The notes below the pieces were generated by a model. That model saw only the letters and a list, made by a program, of their open reading frames with translations. It had not been told where the DNA came from and searched no databases. From Bacteroidales bacterium (GTDB lineage Bacteria; Bacteroidota; Bacteroidia; Bacteroidales; P3): 64,000 nt of DNA. Positions within the stretch are counted from its first letter, which is position 1, and each line of letters starts with the position of its first letter. The DNA is taken from assembly GCA_017545365.1 (NCBI GenBank), contig JAFWOP010000029.1, positions 1 through 64,000 on the forward strand. The letters run 5' to 3'. A program made the position numbers and the translations under genes. Of the stretch, positions 18,930 through 25,924 are shown one piece after another.

Positions 18930-18953
18930 TAAAGAATGATTCGCAATATCATG

Positions 18954-18986
18954 AAAGCCGCCTCACGTCGAGACGGCTTTCTTTTT
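18954..18986 (+). terminator. Intrinsic terminator after the TPR gene
   Basis: AAAGCCG (18954-18960) pairs with CGGCTTT (18974-18980), with further CTC/GAG pairing inside, followed by CTTTTT. It ends 30 bp before the provirus. Confidence 0.85.
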
Positions 18987-19015
18987 GCCTAAGGTTTTCC
19001 CATAGTTGTTGTATC

Positions 19016-19034
19016 AGTATTTGTGATATGTTAA
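19016..19034 (+). repeat. Left attachment site, dif-like
   Basis: AGTATTTGTGATATGTTAA matches the right copy at 18 of 19 bases. Taking TTTGTG (19020-19025) as the 6-bp centre, the XerD-type arm is 19026-19036 and the XerC-type arm 19009-19019. In a Xer cross-over one arm here would derive from the phage. Confidence 0.65.
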
Positions 19035-19044
19035 TAATAAAAAT

Positions 19045-19230
19045 TTAGTAATCTAATTGATTCAAAGCATCCTGCATATAAATATCAGCTTTGTGTAAAT
19101 ACTTCATTTGAAAGTTTACAATAGTAATCCTTTGCACAAGAATCAATACAAGAAATGCAATAATTAATGTACAGATAACTCTCAAAGAGTATAAAATAAA
19201 CTTATCAGATATGTATTTTTTAAGTTTCAT
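19045..19230 (-). CDS. Small single-span membrane protein of the provirus
   Basis: 61 residues. A basic N-terminus (MKLKKYISDK) precedes one hydrophobic helix (about 15-33, RVICTLIIAFLVLILVQ), then a short polar tail. An exact consensus promoter (TTTG, 19 nt, TATTTTTG at 19239-19269) lies just upstream, strong support for expression. No homologue is recognised. It is the last gene before the left attachment site; in the circular genome it would precede the capsid operon. Small one-helix proteins act as lysis proteins in other microviruses (phiX174 E, which blocks MraY), so a lysis role is possible but unproven. Confidence 0.6.
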   Translation of the reverse strand: MKLKKYISDKFILYSLRVICTLIIAFLVLILVQRITIVNFQMKYLHKADIYMQDALNQLDY

Positions 19231-19238
19231 TTCGAATG

Positions 19239-19269
19239 CAAAAATACAAATTTTATTTCATATAGCAAA
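19239..19269 (-). promoter_or_regulatory. Strong phage promoter (exact consensus)
   Basis: Minus strand: TTTG (19269-19266), 19 nt, TATTTTTG (19246-19239). It drives the 61-residue gene. In the circular phage, transcription would continue through the joined attachment site into the structural operon; in the integrated form it runs into host sequence instead. Confidence 0.7.
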
Positions 19270-19280
19270 AAAAATGTGTA

Positions 19281-19315
19281 CGCGCTATTAAAAAAAAAAG
19301 GTAATAATAAGCGCG
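19281..19315. other. Hairpin between rep and the phage promoter
   Basis: CGCGCT (19281-19286) pairs with AGCGCG (19310-19315) around an A-rich (plus strand) loop. It follows the rep stop codon directly and could end rep transcription or form part of a replication structure. Weak evidence. Confidence 0.35.
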
Positions 19316-19323
19316 ACAACATT

Positions 19324-20619
19324 TTAAAGTTTTGCTTTAGACATTAATAATTGTGTTTTTTCTCTTATTTTAGACAACTTTTGCGCTGAAATATCCAAAT
19401 TTGCAACTATAGATTCTCTATGTTTATAATAGTTACTAATATAATCATCATCATCAATAGATAATACGGCTAAATCAGAAGCTAATAAATCAAATAATCG
19501 AAGATACTTAGAAATCAATAAACGTTTCATAGTTGAACAAATCGGACTGGCCATAGGCTTCAAAAACTTATTACGTACATACTTTGAGGGTCTTAAAGTT
19601 TCCAAAGTATCGGATAAATCATAACCCAAAGAATAAAGACAAATAACTACATCTGTAAGTTGCTTATATAACATCTTAGAACGCACTGGCACCGATGCAG
19701 ACGGAGACGGCCACACACGACGCGAAATTGACTTTGTAAAATACATATAATGATAACATCCATTATTATCAGTATACTCTATATAATTCAATTGCGGATT
19801 CTCACGCAAATAACCCAGCATCTTATTAACCAAGATAGCACCAAGACCACCACGAGAACCCGATGAACAACGAATCATAGGTTTAGTAATATGACCATGC
19901 ATAAGTGGAGGTTTGCATACATACTTGGTTGCATATCCAGCTGCACCACCACGACACTGACGAAAATCAAACGCCTGACGTTGACACTTACCCCATGCCT
20001 TAAATACTTCCTCTTTAAGTTTATAAAATAAAGGGTCTAATTCATCACACTGATAAGGATTATTAAACATAATAACATGCCAATGGGGACGTCCTCTATC
20101 ATGACCATATTCACCCGCAACCAAATAACGTATATCATGTTTCACACCATGCCTAGACCAATAAATACGCAAACGCTTAAAGAAATCTTGAACATCCTTA
20201 TAACGCAATTCACCAATCATATAACGCTTACCGTTCACTCGTACGCAAGGCAAATGTGACTCGTCATAAGTAAGTGTAAAAGCAATAGGCGGACAAGACC
20301 AAGTCGCAGATTCTAGAGTAGCACGATTAATCAAATCAACCTGCTTAGAATGTTTACAAAAATCACATTGCAGACAAGGCACATATTGAAACAAATACTC
20401 TTTAATTCCGTTATATTCAACAAAGCAAGAATCCAAATATGCATCATCCTTATGACGAGCAACCTGCAACCAATGTTGAATCGGCAAATAATTAACTAAG
20501 GTGACAGAAATATAAACACGCTCACCATCCATAAACAATAAACCACCATTCTGCACAAGCGTAAGAGCATATTGATTAACTAAAAGAATAGGAGAAGAAC
20601 AAGTAGGTTTATACATCAT
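19324..20619 (-). CDS. Microvirus replication initiation protein (VP4/Rep)
   Basis: 431 residues from ATG at 20619. The rolling-circle nickase that cuts the plus-strand origin and joins to DNA through tyrosine. Motifs in order: a Cys cluster with CLQCDFC; FTLTYDESHLP; the HUH metal motif in GRPHWHVIMFN; and the catalytic pair in GYATKYVCKP. These are the microvirus Rep signatures. A longer frame would need a TTG start at 20625. It overlaps the end of the 67-residue upstream frame by 11 nt, so the two are likely translated together, and it has its own putative promoter at 20837-20844 separate from the structural operon. Confidence 0.92.
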   Translation of the reverse strand: MMYKPTCSSPILLVNQYALTLVQNGGLLFMDGERVYISVTLVNYLPIQHWLQVARHKDDAYLDSCFVEYNGIKEYLFQYVPCLQCDFCKHSKQVDLINRATLESATWSCPPIAFTLTYDESHLPCVRVNGKRYMIGELRYKDVQDFFKRLRIYWSRHGVKHDIRYLVAGEYGHDRGRPHWHVIMFNNPYQCDELDPLFYKLKEEVFKAWGKCQRQAFDFRQCRGGAAGYATKYVCKPPLMHGHITKPMIRCSSGSRGGLGAILVNKMLGYLRENPQLNYIEYTDNNGCYHYMYFTKSISRRVWPSPSASVPVRSKMLYKQLTDVVICLYSLGYDLSDTLETLRPSKYVRNKFLKPMASPICSTMKRLLISKYLRLFDLLASDLAVLSIDDDDYISNYYKHRESIVANLDISAQKLSKIREKTQLLMSKAKL

Positions 20620-20812
20620 ATTCAAATAAAGATAATTGTTGAGGTTTTAAAACAAAACGATTGCAACCGTAATATTCCATACTCCATTTTCGCAACCTAT
20701 ATATTCTGATAGTACGAAAACCATGCTTTTCAATATAACTACAATTAACATCAACACGATGAAGACAATTACGACAACAAATCAAATCACGATTAATACT
20801 TAAATGCACCAT
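20609..20812 (-). CDS. Small Cys-rich protein upstream of rep (provirus)
   Basis: 67 residues, basic, with Cys spaced as CCRNC and a further Cys 9 residues later (DVNCSY), which could bind zinc. It ends 11 nt inside rep and starts about 25 nt after a -7 element, so it fits as the first gene of the rep transcript. I do not recognise a family. The overlap and the lack of other coding capacity in this gap are the main support. Confidence 0.55.
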   Translation of the reverse strand: MVHLSINRDLICCRNCLHRVDVNCSYIEKHGFRTIRIYRLRKWSMEYYGCNRFVLKPQQLSLFEYDV

Positions 20813-20836
20813 ATTCTATCAATTGTTATAACTCTT

Positions 20837-20844
20837 CAAACATA
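20837..20844 (-). promoter_or_regulatory. Putative promoter of the rep transcript
   Basis: Minus-strand TATGTTTG matches TAnnTTTG and follows the structural-operon terminator. A small hairpin ACACCC/GGGTGT (20844-20849 with 20857-20862) overlaps its upstream side and might be an operator. Confidence 0.4.
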
Positions 20845-20885
20845 CACCCAAAATAAGGGTGTGTCAGTTTGACTAAATCGTCAAG

Positions 20886-20918
20886 AAAAAGCCACCTCTT
20901 TTCATAAAAAGAGGTGGC
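20886..20918 (-). terminator. Terminator of the microvirus structural operon
   Basis: A perfect 12-bp stem (20891-20902 with 20907-20918), loop of 4 nt, followed on the minus strand by TTTTTC. It lies 10 nt after the VP2 stop codon. Confidence 0.92.
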
Positions 20919-20927
20919 ACGAGAAAA

Positions 20928-22223
20928 TCAATGGCCATTTTGTATACGCCAATATTCAGAAAATTTATCAGCATACTTAGGCGAATTCTGATTACGCGGG
21001 TCTTCCAACCATCGCTCAAGTTCTTGAAGACGTTTAGCCTTTTTACTACCAAAACCAATAGCAACATCACCACCCGAAGTGAGACCGCCAGCACCAGAAC
21101 GAAAAGCACTGATACCAAAGCCAACATTCTGAAAAGAACGCGTAACACTCTCAAGCGCACCAAGAATATCCGATGCAATGCCCATTGACATCTGATACTG
21201 AGCATACTTTAACTTAATCTTAGGCATCCCTTGTTCATCATAAACAACATTACCGTCCTTATCATGCTCAAAATACTTACCCGATTCAAACAATGCTCCA
21301 GCCATCTGATAAGGCAAAAATCGCACCTGCTCTTTAGTCAAAGTATTCAATGACTGGTAATACCGATGAAACGGCGTATTAAAAAACGCTTCATTCCTAG
21401 CTGTAATACGCTGAAAATTAAGTAATTGCTTTCGGGTATCGAACGTAGAAAACAAAAAACGCGTCTCCAAATCTATATTTCGCGCTCTAGCCTCAGACAA
21501 TCCAGCATCAGCCAAAAAAGACTTTACACGAGCCGACATAAAACTATCATAATACTTAGCCATCGTAAAATCAACATCCGACTGGTAAGCAGCCGAACGC
21601 GTCTTATAACGCTCAGTACTCAACCGCTGATAATTCAAACCCATTTCAGTGTCCATCAAAGCAATCTGTTTCATAAACAACTCAGTCTGACCAAAATAAT
21701 TTTGTGCCTGCGCTTTCATACTTTCAATCTCAGCATCCTTAAAACCCAACTGCTTACCTAACATAGCCATTCTATTTCCATAACTCTCAGCTTCAAACTG
21801 ATTAGAAATATCTTGACCCTTAGTTTTAGACCGCGTATAATCAGCATCCGCTTGATTCTTATCAACCTGCGAATTCGCTAACGATGCTTGAGCAAGCGAA
21901 GAAATCATACCAGGCACAGAACTATGACCATGGGAAACCTGGGGAACATTAGAAAGCAAAGGATTGGAAGATTCATTAACACCACCCGAGAAAGCCAAAT
22001 CAGGATTAAGACCAGCTTTCCGAAGTCTCTCCATCTGGGCTTCTATGCTATTGTACTCACGATTTTCACGATTTATATCAGCTTCATAATCCATCAACTC
22101 CTTTTGCTTTTCCACATCCCAATTAGTAGTCATACCGAGAATAGAACGAATAGCATCACCAAATCTTTCATCCAAAAAATCTAAAACTTGATTCTGTTTT
22201 TCAGAACTATTGAATAAAGGCAT
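20928..22223 (-). CDS. Microvirus DNA pilot protein (VP2)
   Basis: 431 residues from ATG at 22223, 2 nt after the stop of the previous gene (a TTG 6 nt earlier is possible). VP2 forms the tube through which genome DNA enters the host. The signature is NREYNSIEAQMERLRKAGLNPDLAFSGG near residues 55-80, the standard microvirus VP2 segment. The middle is long, helical and Gln/Ala/Lys-rich, as expected for a coiled-coil tube. The end contains a Gly-rich stretch (GAGGLTSGGDVAIGFG) and the basic SKKAKRLQELERWLED. It is the last gene of the structural operon and precedes a strong terminator. Confidence 0.92.
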   Translation of the reverse strand: MPLFNSSEKQNQVLDFLDERFGDAIRSILGMTTNWDVEKQKELMDYEADINRENREYNSIEAQMERLRKAGLNPDLAFSGGVNESSNPLLSNVPQVSHGHSSVPGMISSLAQASLANSQVDKNQADADYTRSKTKGQDISNQFEAESYGNRMAMLGKQLGFKDAEIESMKAQAQNYFGQTELFMKQIALMDTEMGLNYQRLSTERYKTRSAAYQSDVDFTMAKYYDSFMSARVKSFLADAGLSEARARNIDLETRFLFSTFDTRKQLLNFQRITARNEAFFNTPFHRYYQSLNTLTKEQVRFLPYQMAGALFESGKYFEHDKDGNVVYDEQGMPKIKLKYAQYQMSMGIASDILGALESVTRSFQNVGFGISAFRSGAGGLTSGGDVAIGFGSKKAKRLQELERWLEDPRNQNSPKYADKFSEYWRIQNGH

Positions 22224-22225
22224 AA

Positions 22226-22543
22226 TCAATCTCCTTTCGTACCATCATGAGAAGTAGAACCCTTAGCAAACTTCTCTTTTGCAAATCTACGAACCTTTTC
22301 AGATGCATTCTCCGATGCTTCCCAACAATCATTCATGTCAACTCCACGCTGGAACTCCATAGGCATGACACCATCGGCAACGTTAGGAAAGAACAAAGAA
22401 CCATCCAACTGATGCATAGATATACTACGCCCCTCACTAGTCAAAGTTGCAATCTGACTAGGAGTAATACTCATATTAACCGGATTAACCTTTTTCTCTC
22501 CAGCCTTACAAGAATTGTCAAAAAATTTTAGCAAAGTGTACAT
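22226..22543 (-). CDS. Microvirus small structural or scaffolding protein (VP3 position)
   Basis: 105 residues between VP1 and VP2, where microviruses encode the internal scaffolding or a minor structural protein. The middle reads NMSITPSQIATLTSEGRSIS and the end is a charged helix (FQRGVDMNDCWEASENASEKVR), patterns I associate with the same-position protein of Bacteroidota microviruses. It stops 2 nt before VP2. The 56-nt gap before it (after VP1) contains CCGG-based and GGTTAACC palindromes followed by a T run on the minus strand, which could attenuate expression relative to capsid protein. Precise role uncertain. Confidence 0.75.
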   Translation of the reverse strand: MYTLLKFFDNSCKAGEKKVNPVNMSITPSQIATLTSEGRSISMHQLDGSLFFPNVADGVMPMEFQRGVDMNDCWEASENASEKVRRFAKEKFAKGSTSHDGTKGD

Positions 22544-22599
22544 AAGAAAAAACCGGTTAACCTATACACCGGAAGGTTTTGAAATGAAACAATGAAAGA

Positions 22600-24939
22600 C
22601 TAAATTGAACGGGGTGCATACGACCGAGGAGCTGGCAACGAACCGTACATATCGAACAAAATCTGACCATAAACCTTATCAGTGTCCAACTGAACAGAGA
22701 AAATATTCAAAAGGTCTTCCGAATTGATTTCAATAAACGACTTATTAAGCTCTGGCGCATCAGCGAAAAACCGCTGCAACAAAAAGTTCGCACGAGTAGT
22801 CTTAAAGTCTCCATGAACTTCATCGACATTACTAAATAACTCAACATATGGCCGATTATACCCAAAGACATCATTCAGATGCTCTGCCGAAATCTGATTA
22901 GGAGCAATCTGTTTCTTATATACTGGCTGTGGCCCAACATAAGCAAAATCGGGATTAATATACCAATCTAATGGGTCTTTGTACAGAAAATGCTTAGGCA
23001 AATGCTGCGAATAAGTTGGAGTGACAGAGAAATACATGATGCCAACCAAATAAGTAGGCTCTGTAGTGTACAAACGAATCTTAGCTTGTTTTTCATTTTG
23101 ACGAGGATAACGAAAATAACCATCTCCAGCAAACTCACCAAGCTCAGCAGATTCAGACTTTGCAACATTAGTAATCTTATCAACCATAATATCACGTGTC
23201 ACACCACCCAAATATTGCGGGTAGTGGTCACCGATGGGCGGGTTCGTACCAAAAAACTGATACATCACGTTTTGAAAACGATAATCAGTCTTCTGCAAAC
23301 GCTCAAGCATCCTTTGAAAAGTACCAACATTGCGCAAATCATTAATCGAAATACCAAAATCAATAATCTCACGCAACTTATGAATGTTAGGACGGTCAGC
23401 AGTCTCAGAAAGAACAGACAACGGCAATACCGTACCATCCTCGCCAATATTGACCTCAACACTATAAGCATCGTGAGTAGTAGTATCTTCGAAATTGAGT
23501 ATACCCGTATCAGAAGTATCATTAACCGTCACACCAACAAGAGGTGCATTACCAAACTGAGGTTCTTTTACGCACGAAGTGAACATATCAATTTCATAAA
23601 GAGCATTCCAACTCTCAACTGGTGTAGTCTCATCCGCGCCACTACCATCGTTAGTCAAAAACTTATTATAAGCAGGTACACCATCCTTAAAGAATGGATC
23701 AACTCTAGGATTCCTCTTAAAGTAGTTATGGATAAACTCCAAAGCACGGAAAGGCAAAGCACAAACAGGCTCAACAGGGTCAGCACCCTCAATACTATCA
23801 AATTTAGTATCAACCTCAGTACCTACTGAAACAACACATGCTTCAAGACTATCACAAACGCCAAGAGATGAAGAAACAACAGTAGTAATTTGTGAAGAAG
23901 TTATATTTCCAGTATCAGCATCAAAACTTTTCGGCTCAACTGATAATGCCTCAGTTATAGACGGTTTAGAATTAATGACGACTGACGGAAATAAAAAATC
24001 ATATTCAAATGAAGATGTAGAAGGAGAAACAACTACAATAGTATTAAAACCACTAGAACTCAAAGACGCTTGTTTCTTCGCAAAATCAGAGTCAATTGGG
24101 ATATTAATATGCAAATAAAGCGAATAACAAGAATTTCCATCAACATTAGAAGAGGGAGAAAGATTAATATACCAACTATAAACAGAATCAGAAGTAGTAA
24201 CTAAAGAAATGTTATTCACATAATTCAATACTAAAGCTTCATTAGTATATTTAACTACACCATTATCAAAATAAGCCAATCTTAAATTAATAACCTTATG
24301 GGTATTTGAACTAGTAGTAAAATTACTTAAACAACGAATTCTAAAAGAACCAATTGACTGAGAAACTATTTGAGAAGAATTAATTGCCAAACCTGCAGAT
24401 AAAGAAATAAAAAAACAATCACGTCCAACCATACCAGTATCAAATAAAGATACAGGATGAGGGTGTGAAGAATCATAAAGAGAACGTGACCCCTTTAATA
24501 CAACAACACTCTCCTTATCTACATAACGAACATTCGAAATACCCATCTGTTCAGCAAAAGAGCCTAGAGCATTCCAACCAGTAGGACGTTTTATATAAGG
24601 CACAACAAAAGGCGTGCCACCACCATTAAGCGGAAGACCATCAGAACCAACAGAAGAAAAATAGTCCTCAGCATCTTTCCAAAGTATACGAAGTGGAACC
24701 TTATAAAACTCCAAATGACAACGTACATTAGTCTGAATGGGATAGACAAGCGGGGAAAGGTCAAATGCAAAACGTGGCTTAATAGTCATATTGCTATTGG
24801 GCGGAAGATACTTCATCAATACGCAATTCACCTTACCGAACTTTGCAGTAACATTATTAACAAAACGCCAATCAAAAGGCGACCGCTTTACATCTGGCTT
24901 GTTATTAGTACCAGCGATAAAAATTTTTTTATTAGCCAT
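22600..24939 (-). CDS. Microvirus major capsid protein (VP1)
   Basis: 779 residues from ATG at 24939 (MANKKIFIAGTNN), chosen because it overlaps the previous gene by only 8 nt and starts at the conserved region. Family features: FDLSPLVYPIQTNVRCHLEFYKVPLR in pieces, AEQMGIS near 130, LPFRALEFIHNYFKR near 395, RFQNVMYQFFGTNPP, YLGGVTRDI and a C-terminal FSVQLDTDKVYGQILFDM. It is about 200 residues longer than typical gokushovirus VP1 and longer than most Alpavirinae VP1 I know. The excess lies between AEQMGIS and LPFRAL (about residues 137-393), Ser/Thr/Val-rich and without recognised motifs: a probable surface projection. Confidence 0.93.
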   Translation of the reverse strand: MANKKIFIAGTNNKPDVKRSPFDWRFVNNVTAKFGKVNCVLMKYLPPNSNMTIKPRFAFDLSPLVYPIQTNVRCHLEFYKVPLRILWKDAEDYFSSVGSDGLPLNGGGTPFVVPYIKRPTGWNALGSFAEQMGISNVRYVDKESVVVLKGSRSLYDSSHPHPVSLFDTGMVGRDCFFISLSAGLAINSSQIVSQSIGSFRIRCLSNFTTSSNTHKVINLRLAYFDNGVVKYTNEALVLNYVNNISLVTTSDSVYSWYINLSPSSNVDGNSCYSLYLHINIPIDSDFAKKQASLSSSGFNTIVVVSPSTSSFEYDFLFPSVVINSKPSITEALSVEPKSFDADTGNITSSQITTVVSSSLGVCDSLEACVVSVGTEVDTKFDSIEGADPVEPVCALPFRALEFIHNYFKRNPRVDPFFKDGVPAYNKFLTNDGSGADETTPVESWNALYEIDMFTSCVKEPQFGNAPLVGVTVNDTSDTGILNFEDTTTHDAYSVEVNIGEDGTVLPLSVLSETADRPNIHKLREIIDFGISINDLRNVGTFQRMLERLQKTDYRFQNVMYQFFGTNPPIGDHYPQYLGGVTRDIMVDKITNVAKSESAELGEFAGDGYFRYPRQNEKQAKIRLYTTEPTYLVGIMYFSVTPTYSQHLPKHFLYKDPLDWYINPDFAYVGPQPVYKKQIAPNQISAEHLNDVFGYNRPYVELFSNVDEVHGDFKTTRANFLLQRFFADAPELNKSFIEINSEDLLNIFSVQLDTDKVYGQILFDMYGSLPAPRSYAPRSI

Positions 24940-25132
24940 TGTTATTAGATATTGGACATACCACCAAACAAATTTTAAGATTTTGATAAACAAAACGATG
25001 CTTACCTTCAACTTCTTTGAAAGACATAATCAGTTCATAAGTCGACTCATCGACTAAACTACGCAAACCTCTCGGATAAAGGCGACTATTAAATGAGTCA
25101 CCTTGCACAAAAATTTTGAAATAAGTTTTCAT
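24932..25132 (-). CDS. Small provirus protein before VP1 (66 aa)
   Basis: 66 residues, basic, starting MKTYFKIFVQGDSF. Its start overlaps the stop of the 85-residue gene as ATGA and its end overlaps the VP1 start by 8 nt, so its position inside a translationally coupled operon is strong. No family recognised. The start resembles small proteins of similar position in other microviruses, but I cannot name it. Confidence 0.65.
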   Translation of the reverse strand: MKTYFKIFVQGDSFNSRLYPRGLRSLVDESTYELIMSFKEVEGKHRFVYQNLKICLVVCPISNNNG

Positions 25133-25386
25133 TTAGACATAAGTTTTTTAAGGTTATCAATATGACCATGATAATGCACATCATAAGTAGTTCCACTCAA
25201 AAAGATGTATCTGGCAGTATCCAACCAAATGAAACACTGACGCGCATGCATGATACTAAGAGTTCCATAAATCATCAATATAACATCATTGATGCTGACA
25301 AAATCATAATCAAAAACAACAGACGGAATAACATCAGTTATCAAGGAATCAAAGCCGTCATAATATTGTATAGATTCAATTTTCAT
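25129..25386 (-). CDS. Small provirus protein (85 aa)
   Basis: 85 residues, acidic at the N-terminus (MKIESIQYYDGFDSLITD) and with a moderately hydrophobic centre (INDVILMIYGTLSIMHA), then His-rich GTTYDVHYHGH. It begins 1 nt after the stop of the 56-residue gene and ends in an ATGA overlap with the 66-residue gene. Function not recognised. Confidence 0.65.
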   Translation of the reverse strand: MKIESIQYYDGFDSLITDVIPSVVFDYDFVSINDVILMIYGTLSIMHARQCFIWLDTARYIFLSGTTYDVHYHGHIDNLKKLMSK

Positions 25387-25387
25387 G

Positions 25388-25558
25388 TTAAACGCATTTA
25401 AAAAATAATTTTTCTGAACGAGTTAGATGATGAAATCTAAAAAAACGATATTGATTGTAACTTCTTAGATGCATCTTACAACAAGCAGTATCAAAAAGAG
25501 TCGTCCGACACATAATCTTTATTCGATAATCTCTAGTAAGATAAATATAATTTTTCAT
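25388..25558 (-). CDS. Very small basic provirus protein (56 aa)
   Basis: 56 residues from the ATG at 25558 to TAA at 25388-25390. The ATG overlaps the TGA of the upstream 73-residue gene (ATGA at 25558-25555), and the stop is 1 nt from the next start. The protein is strongly basic and aromatic (MKNYIYLTRDYRIKIM, then RSYNQYRFFRFHHLTRS), as expected for a DNA-packaging or DNA-binding peptide comparable in charge to phiX174 J; that comparison is inference. Below the usual gene-calling length, it is easily missed. Confidence 0.6.
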   Translation of the reverse strand: MKNYIYLTRDYRIKIMCRTTLFDTACCKMHLRSYNQYRFFRFHHLTRSEKLFFKCV

Positions 25559-25776
25559 GACAGACAACTTTTAAAATTTGAAATTCCAACCATAATAAAA
25601 GAGGAATTTCGAACCTGACAGCAATCCTCCACATCATAAAGGGATGCTGAAAAAAGAGTCCGCAAATGCTTTTCGGCGCAGTTAAGATTGCAACCAAAGC
25701 AAATAACCTCATCAATCTTTTCGAGAGTAAACCGATTTACAAGTGTAAATCTCCAAAGATAATCAACTTTTTTCAT
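25555..25776 (-). CDS. First small gene of the provirus structural operon (73 aa)
   Basis: 73 residues, starting MKKVDYLWRF. It contains CFGCNLNC followed later by CC and C, a possible metal site. The ATG at 25776 is only 7 bp from the right attachment repeat, so no phage promoter can lie between. It ends in an ATGA overlap with the 56-residue gene. Not recognised. A shorter frame (25533-25715) overlaps in another phase but lacks coupling to its neighbours. Confidence 0.55.
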   Translation of the reverse strand: MKKVDYLWRFTLVNRFTLEKIDEVICFGCNLNCAEKHLRTLFSASLYDVEDCCQVRNSSFIMVGISNFKSCLS

Positions 25777-25782
25777 TTTACT

Positions 25783-25801
25783 AGTATTTGTGTTATGTTA
25801 A
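25783..25801 (+). repeat. Right attachment site, dif-like
   Basis: AGTATTTGTGTTATGTTAA. The arm TTATGTTAAGT (25793-25803) matches the conserved XerD-binding half of bacterial dif (E. coli TTATGTTAAAT) at 10 of 11 bases; the centre TTTGTG equals that of the left copy. The XerD arm here is therefore probably the host's own. Confidence 0.65.
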
Positions 25802-25924
25802 GTAGAGGGTGCTGAAGAGTAGGATTCGATGTGTGCTCATTCGAATATGGCGATTGTAAGGTGTATTCTGCTTGTGGGGTTCTGATTGTGGGCTCTTACC
25901 TCTAGTGGTATCTCTTTGGTGGAA

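Larger units (their letters stand above)
19016..25801 (-). mobile_element. Integrated microvirus (Microviridae, Alpavirinae-like provirus)
   Basis: About 6.77 kb of distinctly AT-rich sequence with all phage genes on the minus strand, bounded by 19-bp direct repeats differing at one base. It encodes a HUH replication initiator, DNA pilot protein, a 105-residue structural or scaffolding protein, the major capsid protein and six small open frames, in an order seen in microviruses of Bacteroidota. It sits between a TPR gene and a peptidase operon that point towards each other and interrupts no gene. No integrase is present, consistent with known use of host XerC/XerD at dif by temperate microviruses. 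All frames are intact, so it is likely functional. Confidence 0.9.

Noticed and set aside
25533..25715. 60-codon frame at the right end of the provirus
   Set aside because: It overlaps the 73- and 56-codon genes in another phase and has no coupled junctions.
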